From Burhinus oedicnemus (lineage: Eukaryota; Chordata; Aves; Charadriiformes; Burhinidae), in NCBI GenBank assembly GCA_008921705.1, contig VFFE01006593.1:62001-126000 (forward strand): DNA of 64,000 nt. Reading direction: 5' to 3'. Shown one piece after another: positions 40,401 to 46,700 of this stretch; within the stretch, counting starts at the first letter, position 1; each line of letters starts with the position of its first letter. The notes below the pieces were generated by a model. The model was not told the DNA's origin. It saw only the letters and a program-made list of their open reading frames with translations, and searched no databases. Made by a program: the position numbers and the translations under genes.

Positions 40401-42400
40401 GATGTTCCTAATTCCAGTCCCGGAGTCAGGGCGCCTGCAGATAGGTGTGGTGAAGCTGAGCACTGCCACACCTAGGGCCTCTCCTGGAGGCGGCCCTCAT
40501 TGCTTAGCGCACGCACACTTATAACAGCAGAGGTAATGCCCTAGATTAGCCCCACATTTGGTATAACTGAAGGGATTTAAAAATTACATGCATTTTTCGT
40601 CATCTGTGCGGTCTGCCTGTTTACTGTACTGCAGTCAGATTGGAAAATTAGTCGTCACTTGCTTTTTTTTACTTTTTAGATGCCTATGCACTAGCAAAAT
40701 ATCATGATTGTCAGAATGTACAGTCCTACAGAAATTATATATTATTGTGTATGTATGTGTACAGCTTTCAAATGGCTTCCCCGTAATCTTTAATAAAACA
40801 GAAACTTTTTCACTAGTCTTAGCTTATTCAAGAGTTCTTGCTGTAGCTAAATTCAGAAGCCAGAGCAATTTTACAATACTCAGCTGGCTGAGATAAGTTC
40901 TTTACCAAACTCCGTATTTTCTGGCTATTACAATTCATTATACATTTGAGTGTATCATATTTGAACTCTGTTCTGATTCTGCAAACACCTAAACACATAC
41001 TCAAGATTAAGCATGCATCTTTAATGCATTAAGACACATGCATCAAGATACCTGCATCCTTAATGGATGCAACATAGAATATTTCTGCAGAAAGTCAGGA
41101 AGCCGTAGCAAGTTGCTTGGGCAGAGGATCAGGCCCCCAGCTAGAACACTAGTTGTGGCAGGAGGCGAGTACAAATTTTTGGTTTTGCAGAATCCTAATT
41201 ACCTGATCACTAACCAGAATGTGACCCAGTCTATTTAAATGTCCCAAATAGAAGTCAAAGTTTTATGAAAATGTTTTATCAAAATGAGTATGATCATAGC
41301 TTTTATTGTAATCTGAGCTGCACAATCAAGACTTCTGAACCAAACAAGTGGAATATGAGTAAACCTTTTTTTTTGTTCCCACGGCTTTATTCCTTACATT
41401 ATCTTCTAGTTAAGACACAAAGTTCATCATTTGCAGAGATGTACTCATTTTTAAATAGCTCTCTAGCACAGCTTCACCTGACGTTCTTTAGATTATTATA
41501 GCGTACTCATTTTTCTGTTTGGGACACAGAAAGCTAATTAAAAACATTATATACAAGCTGCACAAAACACAGTGAAACTATGCAATACAAATATTTTCCA
41601 CATGAGGGAAGAAGTGGCCTTTCTCACTCATTCAGCGCTGTCTTTTTCGTCTTTCTCGGGACATAAGTGAATGGTGGGAAAGTACAACGAGCAGGCTTAC
41701 TCTACCCTCATAAATATTTGCTTTCCATCGACCCGTCATTATACCGGGGGTTATTTTAAGAAAAAAGAAGATAGTGCTCAAATGACAGTAGGGCCATCAA
41801 GGAAAACTCCGCCGCGCACTGGGTGAACTCGGGGTTTTACAGCCCTCATCGCCCGGGGTTTACGCCTTGCCGCAGAGGGTGATCTCTTTTCTCTCCTCCG
41901 CACCGTTCCTAACCGAGAAAAGCCCGTCTTTCGCCAGCCAAATCACGCCCGGGCATCCCGCCCCGCCAAGGAGCATCGCCCTCCGGCCGCCCCTGCGCCC
42001 GCGCCCCCCGCCGCCGGCCGCGGACGGCCCCAGCCCGGCTGCCCGCGGCGGGCCGGGGGGGCGGCCGGCCCGGGGGGGGGGCGCAGAGGCAGGAGGGGAG
42101 GGTCGCCCGACGGCCCCGCTCACCGATCTTGGCGAGGGAGGCCAGCAGGATCCAGAGGGTGATCTCGAAGGGGATTTGCACGTGGGGGTAGTCCAGGGTG
42201 AAGACGTGGAGCCGCGTCTCCTCGAAGGCGGTGCCGCTGGGGCTCGGCGGGGTGCCGGTGCCCATCGCCGAGGCGCCGGGCAGCTGGCTCTCCGAGGTGG
42301 CCCGCGCCTCCGCCGCCCCGGCCGCCAGCACCGCCAGCACCGGCACCAGCAGCGGCCGCAGAGGCGCGGCGGGGCGCGGGGGGCCGCCGCGGCTGCCCAT
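10122..42400 (-). CDS. SLC9A2: SLC9A2, sodium/hydrogen exchanger 2 (NHE2), complete 12-exon gene
   Basis: Electroneutral Na+/H+ antiporter of the plasma membrane, in mammals mainly apical in gut, kidney and gastric epithelia (family knowledge). Joined CDS: 42400-42124, 36563-36100, 30699-30449, 23737-23520, 22175-21973, 19379-19290, 17954-17884, 16410-16249, 15711-15615, 14721-14590, 12707-12617, 10492-10122; 2,427 bases, 808 residues (human about 812). A hydrophobic signal/anchor segment lies at about 15-30, the exchanger domain at about 75-480 and the cytoplasmic regulatory tail at about 490-808. Key residues: [17 protein letters not shown] at 136-152 (the amiloride-sensitive TM4 region), D214-P215 in SAVDPVAV, E238 and D243 in FGESLLND, then YGGLRGA in exon 5. 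The tail carries the conserved [19 protein letters not shown] block and a C-terminal PPPRLV proline motif. All introns are GT-AG with matching phase. No frame damage. SLC9A4 is the nearest paralogue, but tail and exon 2 favour NHE2. Confidence 0.97.
10493..12616 (-). other. SLC9A2 intron 11
   Basis: Donor GTAACG after exon 11 and acceptor AACAG before exon 12. No repeat family or additional exon recognised. A run of T precedes the acceptor on the gene strand. Confidence 0.85.
12617..12707 (-). CDS. SLC9A2: SLC9A2 coding exon 11
   Basis: Residues 656-685 plus the first base of codon 686. Acceptor GCACAG, donor AGAG|GTAACG. Contains [14 protein letters not shown], nearly identical to the human NHE2 tail. 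The following RVRNKTSS differs from the human KRRTIS site in the same position, so conservation of that serine is uncertain. Confidence 0.93.
12708..14589 (-). other. SLC9A2 intron 10
   Basis: Starts with the non-consensus donor GTACTT and ends in GCACAG. Its 3' half holds a CpG-containing stretch (about 12.77-13.04 kb) and an ancient repeat relic (about 13.15-13.22 kb), listed separately. Confidence 0.85.
13148..13222. repeat. ancient amniote interspersed repeat (palindromic, DNA-transposon-like)
   Basis: The segment gatcctgcaagcgctttat, followed by tgactagtca and a 'ttgatggg' tail, resembles a common reptile/bird relic whose arms read 'gatcctgcaaacact...taact...gtagtcccattga...tcaatggg'. 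Match is from memory and imperfect. A second, related copy lies at about 40.98 kb. Confidence 0.4.
14590..14721 (-). CDS. SLC9A2: SLC9A2 coding exon 10
   Basis: Residues 612-655, exactly 44 codons (phase 0 at both ends). Acceptor TTTCAG, donor CCG|GTACTT. Encodes TMSYNRHSL and [17 protein letters not shown], the strongly conserved basic block of NHE2/NHE4 tails with two RRxS-like phosphorylation contexts. The boundary agrees with the human exon structure as implied by protein alignment, even though the donor is weak. Confidence 0.93.
14722..15614 (-). other. SLC9A2 intron 9
   Basis: Donor GTAAGG, acceptor TTTCAG. Contains an 18-base T run on the + strand (14918-14935), an A run in the transcript. 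Nothing else recognised. Confidence 0.85.
15615..15711 (-). CDS. SLC9A2: SLC9A2 coding exon 9
   Basis: Completes Ser579 and encodes 580-611: [19 protein letters not shown], then [13 protein letters not shown]. The first half is poorly conserved with human NHE2, while the NLYQIR end is diagnostic. Acceptor CCACAG, donor CGA|GTAAGG. A long pyrimidine tract including (TC)8 precedes it. Confidence 0.92.
15712..16248 (-). other. SLC9A2 intron 8, with TC microsatellite near its acceptor
   Basis: Donor GTAAGC, acceptor CCACAG. (GA)8 on the + strand at 15747-15762 is (TC)8 in the transcript, about 35-51 bases before the acceptor, joined to further T/C-rich sequence. No other element seen. Confidence 0.85.
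15747..15762. repeat. (GA)8 microsatellite
   Basis: Perfect dinucleotide run flanked by A/G-rich bases. It is the TC-rich tract upstream of the exon 9 acceptor on the gene strand. Confidence 0.95.
16249..16410 (-). CDS. SLC9A2: SLC9A2 coding exon 8
   Basis: Completes Lys525 and encodes 526-578 plus two bases of Ser579. Acceptor TACAG, donor AG|GTAAGC. Carries [37 protein letters not shown] and [11 protein letters not shown], the most conserved part of the regulatory tail (the region that binds CHP and calmodulin in NHE1; inferred by family). Confidence 0.97.
16411..17883 (-). other. SLC9A2 intron 7
   Basis: Donor GTAAGA, acceptor TACAG. AT-rich, with no recognised repeat or extra exon. Confidence 0.85.
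17884..17954 (-). CDS. SLC9A2: SLC9A2 coding exon 7 (short)
   Basis: Only 71 bases, residues 502-524 plus two bases of Lys525: [19 protein letters not shown], then FWRD. Acceptor TTCTTCAG, donor [19 protein letters not shown] is a hallmark of the NHE1/2/4 membrane-proximal tail. It is too short to show up as an open frame on its own; found by looking for the missing residues between exons 6 and 8. Confidence 0.96.
17955..19289 (-). other. SLC9A2 intron 6
   Basis: Donor GTATGT, acceptor TTCTTCAG. AT-rich. A small direct duplication of a 12-base unit (gggacttctcca) lies near 18.29-18.31 kb. Nothing else recognised. Confidence 0.8.
19290..19379 (-). CDS. SLC9A2: SLC9A2 coding exon 6
   Basis: Thirty codons, residues 472-501, phase 0 at both ends: [19 protein letters not shown], then [11 protein letters not shown]. 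Acceptor TTCACAG, donor AGG|GTATGT. Encodes the end of the last transmembrane segment and the start of the cytoplasmic tail, GITIRPLVE being the family's signature at this junction. Confidence 0.96.
20520..21480 (-). repeat. old CR1/L3-like LINE relic, interrupted
   Basis: Several segments in the right order resemble the reverse complement of ancient amniote CR1/L3-type ORF2 DNA: 'cacttattactgttgaacttcattc'-like sequence near 20.67 kb, 'ccttgaggaattccattaa' near 20.88 kb, then 'cttatcaaagaaggatac' and 'ccatgttgcatttc' near 21.27-21.32 kb. No open frame survives. Bases about 20921-21105 belong to the inserted younger CR1. Boundaries are approximate, and the match is from memory. Confidence 0.5.
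20921..21105 (+). mobile_element. CR1 LINE 3'-end fragment
   Basis: Reads in + orientation as the CR1 ORF2 C-terminal/3' region: gtgcccagagaggccgggg, aatctccatccatggaga, 'ttcagaacccaacttgacgtggccctgagcaa' pattern, then ttagactacagacccccaga and a gaggtcctttgcgaccc end. About 185 bases, heavily 5'-truncated and moderately diverged. Confidence 0.85.
21973..22175 (-). CDS. SLC9A2: SLC9A2 coding exon 5
   Basis: Completes Gly404 and encodes 405-471. Acceptor CTCAG, donor CAG|GTAATG. Contains [20 protein letters not shown] and [20 protein letters not shown], followed by the hydrophobic [17 protein letters not shown] helix. YGGLRGA is the NHE motif near the cytoplasmic end of a transport helix. Confidence 0.97.
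22176..23519 (-). other. SLC9A2 intron 4
   Basis: Donor G|GTAAGC, acceptor CCCTCAG. No repeat family or additional exon recognised. Open frames near 22.6-23.0 kb on both strands have no signature. Confidence 0.8.
23520..23737 (-). CDS. SLC9A2: SLC9A2 coding exon 4
   Basis: Completes Ala331, encodes 332-403 and the first base of Gly404. Acceptor TTTCAG, donor CTGG|GTAAGC. Carries [40 protein letters not shown] and [16 protein letters not shown], among the most conserved stretches of the NHE1-5 group, identical to human NHE2 over most of its length. Confidence 0.98.
23738..30448 (-). other. SLC9A2 intron 3 (largest intron)
   Basis: 6.7 kb; donor GC|GTAAGT, acceptor TTTCAG. Contains one CR1 3'-end relic near 28.34-28.46 kb. 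Several 100-residue open frames here (for example 23.9-24.4 and 28.4-28.8 kb) show no protein family features and are regarded as chance. No further exon is needed for the reading frame. Confidence 0.8.
28341..28460 (-). mobile_element. CR1 LINE 3'-end relic
   Basis: The + strand shows catagaatcatataatgaat, followed by gggttgtaagggacactccg, tcatttggtccaaccacatg and ctcaaaggagggctgacttt. This is the reverse complement of a diverged CR1 3' end (family consensus pattern: agaatcatagaatgg...ttggaagggacct...gttccaacc). About 100-120 bases survive. Confidence 0.75.
30449..30699 (-). CDS. SLC9A2: SLC9A2 coding exon 3
   Basis: Encodes 248-330 and two bases of Ala331. Acceptor CATAG, donor GC|GTAAGT. 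Starts [19 protein letters not shown] and continues [39 protein letters not shown] and [14 protein letters not shown]. These are transport helices of the antiporter core, with little change from human NHE2. Confidence 0.98.
30895..30962 (+). repeat. MIR-like ancient SINE relic
   Basis: The sequence cactattcccatttttgcaa, then atgggacaggttacttaact follows the MIR core order (ccattttacagatgagg...gaggttaagtgactt) with many changes. Short and degenerate. Confidence 0.45.
31155..31285 (+). repeat. old bird/reptile interspersed repeat, family not named
   Basis: Segments gaattagaccatagatccat and ctggcctatggg, followed about 20 bases later by ggacagtgaccactccaag and gtacaagaaacatgg, match in order a relic I know from turtle, crocodile and bird DNA (pattern: gtcagaccaatggtccatctagcccagtatcc...cagtggccagtaccag...gtgcaagaaac). 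Family assignment needs a repeat library. Confidence 0.5.
36100..36563 (-). CDS. SLC9A2: SLC9A2 coding exon 2
   Basis: The largest coding exon, residues 94-247 after completing Gly93. Acceptor GAAG|GC, donor GTG|GTAAGT. Starts [20 protein letters not shown]. Contains [19 protein letters not shown] (the TM4 region linked to amiloride sensitivity), [16 protein letters not shown] with the conserved D214-P215, and FGESLLNDA with E238 and D243. These acidic residues are the expected ion-coupling and gating positions by analogy with NHE1. All are intact. Confidence 0.98.
36564..42123 (-). other. SLC9A2 intron 1
   Basis: 5.6 kb; donor ATCG|GTGAGC, acceptor TTTGAAG. Includes an ancient repeat relic at about 40.98-41.03 kb, a moderately CpG-containing stretch at 39.7-40.5 kb, and the left shoulder of the CpG island from about 41.8 kb. 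No recognised alternative exon. Confidence 0.8.
40974..41030. repeat. ancient amniote interspersed repeat, second copy
   Basis: Contains ctgattctgcaaacacctaa, then acacatactcaagattaagc and atgcat, like one arm of the palindromic relic also seen at about 13.15 kb (gattctgcaaacact...gcacatgcttaa...). Assignment from memory. Confidence 0.4.
42124..42400 (-). CDS. SLC9A2: SLC9A2 coding exon 1, start codon
   Basis: Residues 1-92 and the first base of Gly93. The ATG at 42400 has a strong context (GACGCCATGG) and is the first ATG in an upstream-open frame. The frame stays open to 42649, but only with non-ATG codons. An N-terminal hydrophobic run [17 protein letters not shown] (about 17-33) suggests a signal peptide or first membrane segment, followed by a Ser/Pro/Gly-rich variable part. 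Then comes the conserved [20 protein letters not shown] and LLASLAKIG, which fix the NHE2 identity and the donor ATCG|GTGAGC. Confidence 0.95.
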
Positions 42401-42660
42401 GGCGTCCCCCGCTCCCGGCCCGGCGCGCCGCTGCCCTACGGCCCCGCACCGGCCGCCGCCACCATCCCGCCGCCGCGGGCACCTGCCGCCGCCGCGGCCC
42501 CGCCGGCTCCGCCTCCTCCCCGGTGACTGGGCGAGTCCCGGCCCGGCGCCGCCGGCCGGCCGCGGCGCCCCGCTCCCCCCGGCCCGGCCCCGGGGCCGCC
42601 CCCGCGGGGCAAAGCCGCGGGCTGGCCCCGCCGCCGCCGCCGCCGCCACCCCCGGGCCCG
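42401..42660 (-). promoter_or_regulatory. probable SLC9A2 5' UTR
   Basis: Sequence immediately upstream of the start codon within the CpG island. GC-rich on the gene strand with a CGG run at 42628-42645, so a structured leader is likely. The true 5' end is unknown. Confidence 0.5.
42628..42645. repeat. CCG trinucleotide repeat, six units
   Basis: Six perfect CCG units on the + strand (CGG on the gene strand), 228-245 bases upstream of the SLC9A2 ATG, followed by CCACC. Confidence 0.95.
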
Positions 42661-42684
42661 CCGTCAGGCGCCGGGGGAGCGCCC

Positions 42685-42708
42685 GGGCCGGGGCCGGGGC
42701 CGGGGCCG
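42685..42708. repeat. GGGCCG hexanucleotide repeat, four units
   Basis: Four perfect GGGCCG units on the + strand, with a G-quadruplex-prone pattern, about 285-308 bases upstream of the SLC9A2 start codon. Confidence 0.95.
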
Positions 42709-42900
42709 GATCCCCGCCGCCGGCAGGTGCTCGGGCCGGGTGCGGGCCAGCCTGCCCGCCGGCGTGCGGTGCTCGGGCGTAAAGGGGTGTACGGGCAGCC
42801 CGGCACCAGCCCCTACCCCCCCCGGCACGTCCCGAGGTGAACGGGCCCGCAAAGGTGTGGGCATAGCCGGAGTGTATTCCTTTGGCTCTGAGTTACTTTA

Positions 42901-43720
42901 AAAGGCATTTGTGTACAGTCATTCGTATAAGTACACATGCATATAGGTATTTATATAAACTAGTTTAGAGAGTTAACGCACTCTATAAACATACATGGAC
43001 ATGTACATGCCTCTATGTACATACACATTACACTACTGAAAGTAACTTAGATGCATGTATATAGGGAATATATGTATATGTACATGCACATGTCCAAATT
43101 TGTATACAGATATGTACATATGTATATGTATGTGTATATATTTTAATAAAGTATTTTTTAATATATGTATATACATATGTATGTATGTGTATGTACATAT
43201 ATATGTTGCTGTTACCGAATACGGGAAAGGTGCTTGTACCAACTATATGAAAGTCAATATTCTGTTCCTGCTAATTAAGAGTTAAATTCTGCTAATTTAG
43301 AGAGTTAAAGAAACATATTCTGTATAAGTATATATACATGTAGGTTCATACATATGTATATATTTGCTATATAAGATGTAATTATATGCAGTACATATTA
43401 TATGGTATAATATATTTAATATATAATACATTACTATATCTATTGTCTATATGCTGCCCCTATCCAATGTGATAGGCACAATCCTGTTGATTAAGAGAGT
43501 TAACATTGTTAAGTTAGAGAGTTAAAAGAACACACTGTATAAACATGTATGAATGTTCATACATATATTCTGATATATGTGTATATAAATACAGACCTAA
43601 TAATATATATACATGTGCATGTGTGTGTAAGAGAGTGTGTGTGTGTGTTGCCAATATTGAACACGAGATTGACAAAATCCTGTTCCTGAAGGCATTGGGA
43701 ATTTGCCAGGAAAGCCGGTA
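42901..43720. repeat. diverged TA/TG-rich repeat array, about three units
   Basis: The block tttagagagttaa recurs at 42964-42976 and 43296-43308 and, one base changed, at 43513-43525, each followed by a similar 'ctgtataa...catacatg/catgtatg' segment and a long alternating TA/TG core. The last two copies also share an upstream part ('attaagag...gttaa...ttagagagttaaa'; 43274-43310 and 43489-43526), and ctgttcctg recurs at 43262 and 43680. Spacing between copies is about 332 and 217 bases; the AT-rich cores account for the length differences. No transposon family recognised. Confidence 0.7.
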
Positions 43721-46700
43721 TTCCATCAGATACTGCTGAGCACCGGCTTTCTGTAGTTCCTGAAAGAATGGAATCTCAGCCACGATGTGCTCATGACTTC
43801 ACCACTTGTGAGTGAGACAGTATTCCAAAGCTCAAACTCATAAAATCTTTATAGCACACCGTTCTGCGTGCCTTTATGGCAAAGCATGTCTTTCTTGACT
43901 TCAAATAAACTAAAAGCAGGTAGTAAGAGCTCTTTTTTTTTTTCCCAGATGGCAAAAAGTAACCAGTGGCTGCTGTTTCTGTAGGGAGTTGAAGCTCAGA
44001 AGCAGTTGGCTGAATATCTGTAGCTGTCATTTACCTCCAGAACCTGAAAACAGTGCACTAAGCCTATGGTTTTAATGGCAAATTTAAAAACATGACACTA
44101 ATAAAAGGTTTTTCTTTATTTTATCTACAATTCAACCAGGAGAACACGTTTGAGTATCAAACCAGCGTATACACCATCTAACCCTCTAGCTGCATGTGAT
44201 ATCTTCATAGGTCCTTTTATTGTTATATTAGATTCTCTGAAATAAGAGAAACAGATAAATATTGCCAATTCTAAGAACATTTCCTTCATATGGAAAAAAA
44301 TACAAAAGAAAATTCTGTCATTCCTGAATCTCCTGGTCCCTGTCAAAAGACCATCCATAAGAAAAGAACTCTAACCATCAGGTGAAGGAGACAGCATTAT
44401 CTCTCACATGCAAATCAGACTGTAAATCACAAATTTAATTCAGTCTAAAATCACAGGTTCTGTACCTGTACTTGCATGTCTCATTTTATGAACTTTCCTG
44501 CAGATGAGGAAAGCCTTTCTGAAAAATACGGTTATGAAAGTGTCAATACCTGCTCTCCTAAGACAAATGTTACAGATCCTCTCTAGTTATCTGCCTATCT
44601 AGTTATATTGCACAGGACTGAGAATTGTCTTCAATAATGCCAATGAAAAAGCATTGGCAAGAGCAAGCCAATTTTTATTTATTTTTTATTTATTTTTGTT
44701 TATATGCTGTCCCATCGACCCTTTTCTCTAATACCACCTCATAATCCCCCTCTTTGCCGGGATTCATATCCCTTTTCAAGTCACAGCATAAATACGCTGT
44801 AGAGCGGCGAACTGGACCACCGTATGATAGCCCCGCAGGCGTTTGGAAATTGTGACCGACTGGCTGAGGATTTTCAGTTTGCCACGAGAGGGGAAAGAAG
44901 CCTTTGGGTGGGAAAGTGCTGAGGCATGAGAAGATAGAGGAAGGTCTCTTCTCATGGAAAATGTTCTTCATTGTTGCCCTTTTCATTACAGGCAGTGAGG
45001 GATGACAGAGCCTGGCTGCTGCGGACTGGCAGAGACAGAGCGATGCTTTGGCACCCAGGTCATGCCTTTACACTCACAGTTTCTCCCAGACACAGGAATA
45101 TGGACCCTTCCTCGGTGCATCATCCACGTATTTGCCATTGTTAGTCCTCTTACTTTCCTCCTCTCCAAAAATAAAAGGGCACACACAACAGAAATCCTTC
45201 TAGCTCTGACACTGCTGTGGGTCTGGGTACTAGGCTGATTTTTAAAAAAATAATATTATGAAAATGAGAAGTTGGTAAATGGGAAGAAAAAAAATATGAG
45301 GGAAAGACATCATTAATCCTGAGGCTGATGAATTCCATGCCAGTAATAAAAAGGGAAATAATACATTAACACAGACCCCCAAAAGCTGGGAGAGTGAAGA
45401 AAACTGGAGTGGAGATTCATTGCTGAAGTTGATATTGTCTGTTGTTATACCATCTGTTTTATGGATGGATTGTATAGAAGAGAATATCCAACATTTGGAT
45501 GGGAATTGCCTTTATGGCATAGCATGATACAGAAGGAAAGTGGACCATATTTAACTTTGGAGCTTGTTGAAATAGGTGAGGTGAAGCTCAGTACGGTACG
45601 AGGTGCTGAAGGTCTTGTGGAGTTTCTCTCAGCGTTTGCAGCTCGCGCTGCTTTTCATTGCCACCAGCCCTGTGCAGCTGGTCCCACAGGTGCTGAAAGG
45701 TTTCACCACTGCTGGAAGGTCTTTAAATCCAGGCAGAGATTTGCCTGAGAGAGCAGAGCCAGGTTTGATATGCCCATTATCTCTGCTTCACCCAGGTCGT
45801 ATGAGACACCAGCAACACTCCCGGCCACCACCACTCGCACTGCACCCAGCCCTGCTGGTATCTGCACAGTAGGCAGCTCCTCCTGAGGGCACGGCCGGGG
45901 ACATCATCATACGGAGAAAAATATTCCCGAGTCTCAAAGCTGCCTGGGGAGGGGAAGGAGGAGGGTCCCCTCAGCCTGGGAGAGCGATAGAGGAGACGTG
46001 AAGGTGTGTCCCTGGCGCCACGGTGTCTCGTCATGGCTCTGCCCCTGACAGCTCAATGCATCTGCTCCCGCTTCAGAACAATTTTCTGTCGGGTCGCTCC
46101 GCACCATTTCAATGATAGCGCAAACAGAAAGCACGTACGCCGCACTTGCCTGATTGCAGCTGATCCATAGAGGACCTTCCCGCAGTGCCCCCACCAATGC
46201 CTCACTGCCCGCGCCGTGCCGTGCCATCTGCACCCGGGTGCACTTTCATCTCTTTAATTCCCCTCACAGGCATTGTCTGTTTTACCAGATACAGTGCTAA
46301 CAGCATTTCACGTGACAAAGTGCATGCTATTTTATACATCCAGACGGTAACTCACATAATTCGGTTTGTTTACCTTTTAATCCATTTATTGATTACTACT
46401 GGAAATGACTACCAGAGCACGGAACCGCTCGGGCTACCCACAGCGTGCTGTTTGGGAAAGAGAGGCATTGGTAGTCACACCACGCAGGCTTGCAAGAGTT
46501 CAGGTGGTTCATACAGGTGTTATGACAATTTAGTTTTACTTTTGCTGTAGTAGGCATTGGGGCTTTTTCCTTGTAGGCACGGCTTTGAGTTACAGCGTTG
46601 TACATCCTCCGTTATGTTAAGCCAGCTTTATCCATATAGTAGGAAAAGATCTGTCTTAATTGCTATTATCAAAACTCTGCTTTCGCGATGAAAAAAAGTT

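Larger units (their letters stand above)
41800..42850. promoter_or_regulatory. CpG island covering SLC9A2 promoter, 5' UTR and exon 1
   Basis: Abrupt change from AT-rich flanks to extremely GC-rich, CpG-dense sequence (densest about 41,940-42,830), the only island of this strength in the window. It spans the SLC9A2 start codon at 42400 and about 450 bases upstream of it. Such islands mark constitutive or broadly used start sites. No TATA box is evident just upstream of the ATG, so dispersed, SP1-type initiation is inferred. The transcription start cannot be placed from sequence alone. Open frames on both strands here are by-products of GC-rich composition. Confidence 0.85.

Noticed and set aside
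42401..42649. In-frame 83-codon extension upstream of the SLC9A2 start codon
   Set aside because: The open frame begins with GTG and contains no ATG before 42400, whose context is strong. Kept only as a remark on possible non-AUG initiation.
41867..42840. Several long open frames on both strands (194-246 codons), including Arg/Pro/Gly-rich ones
   Set aside because: Stop codons are rare in this CpG island by composition alone. Only the frame starting at 42400 carries conserved NHE2 sequence.
45461..45872. Overlapping 95- and 89-codon + strand frames
   Set aside because: No recognisable domain, no convincing promoter or splice sites, and the frames overlap each other.
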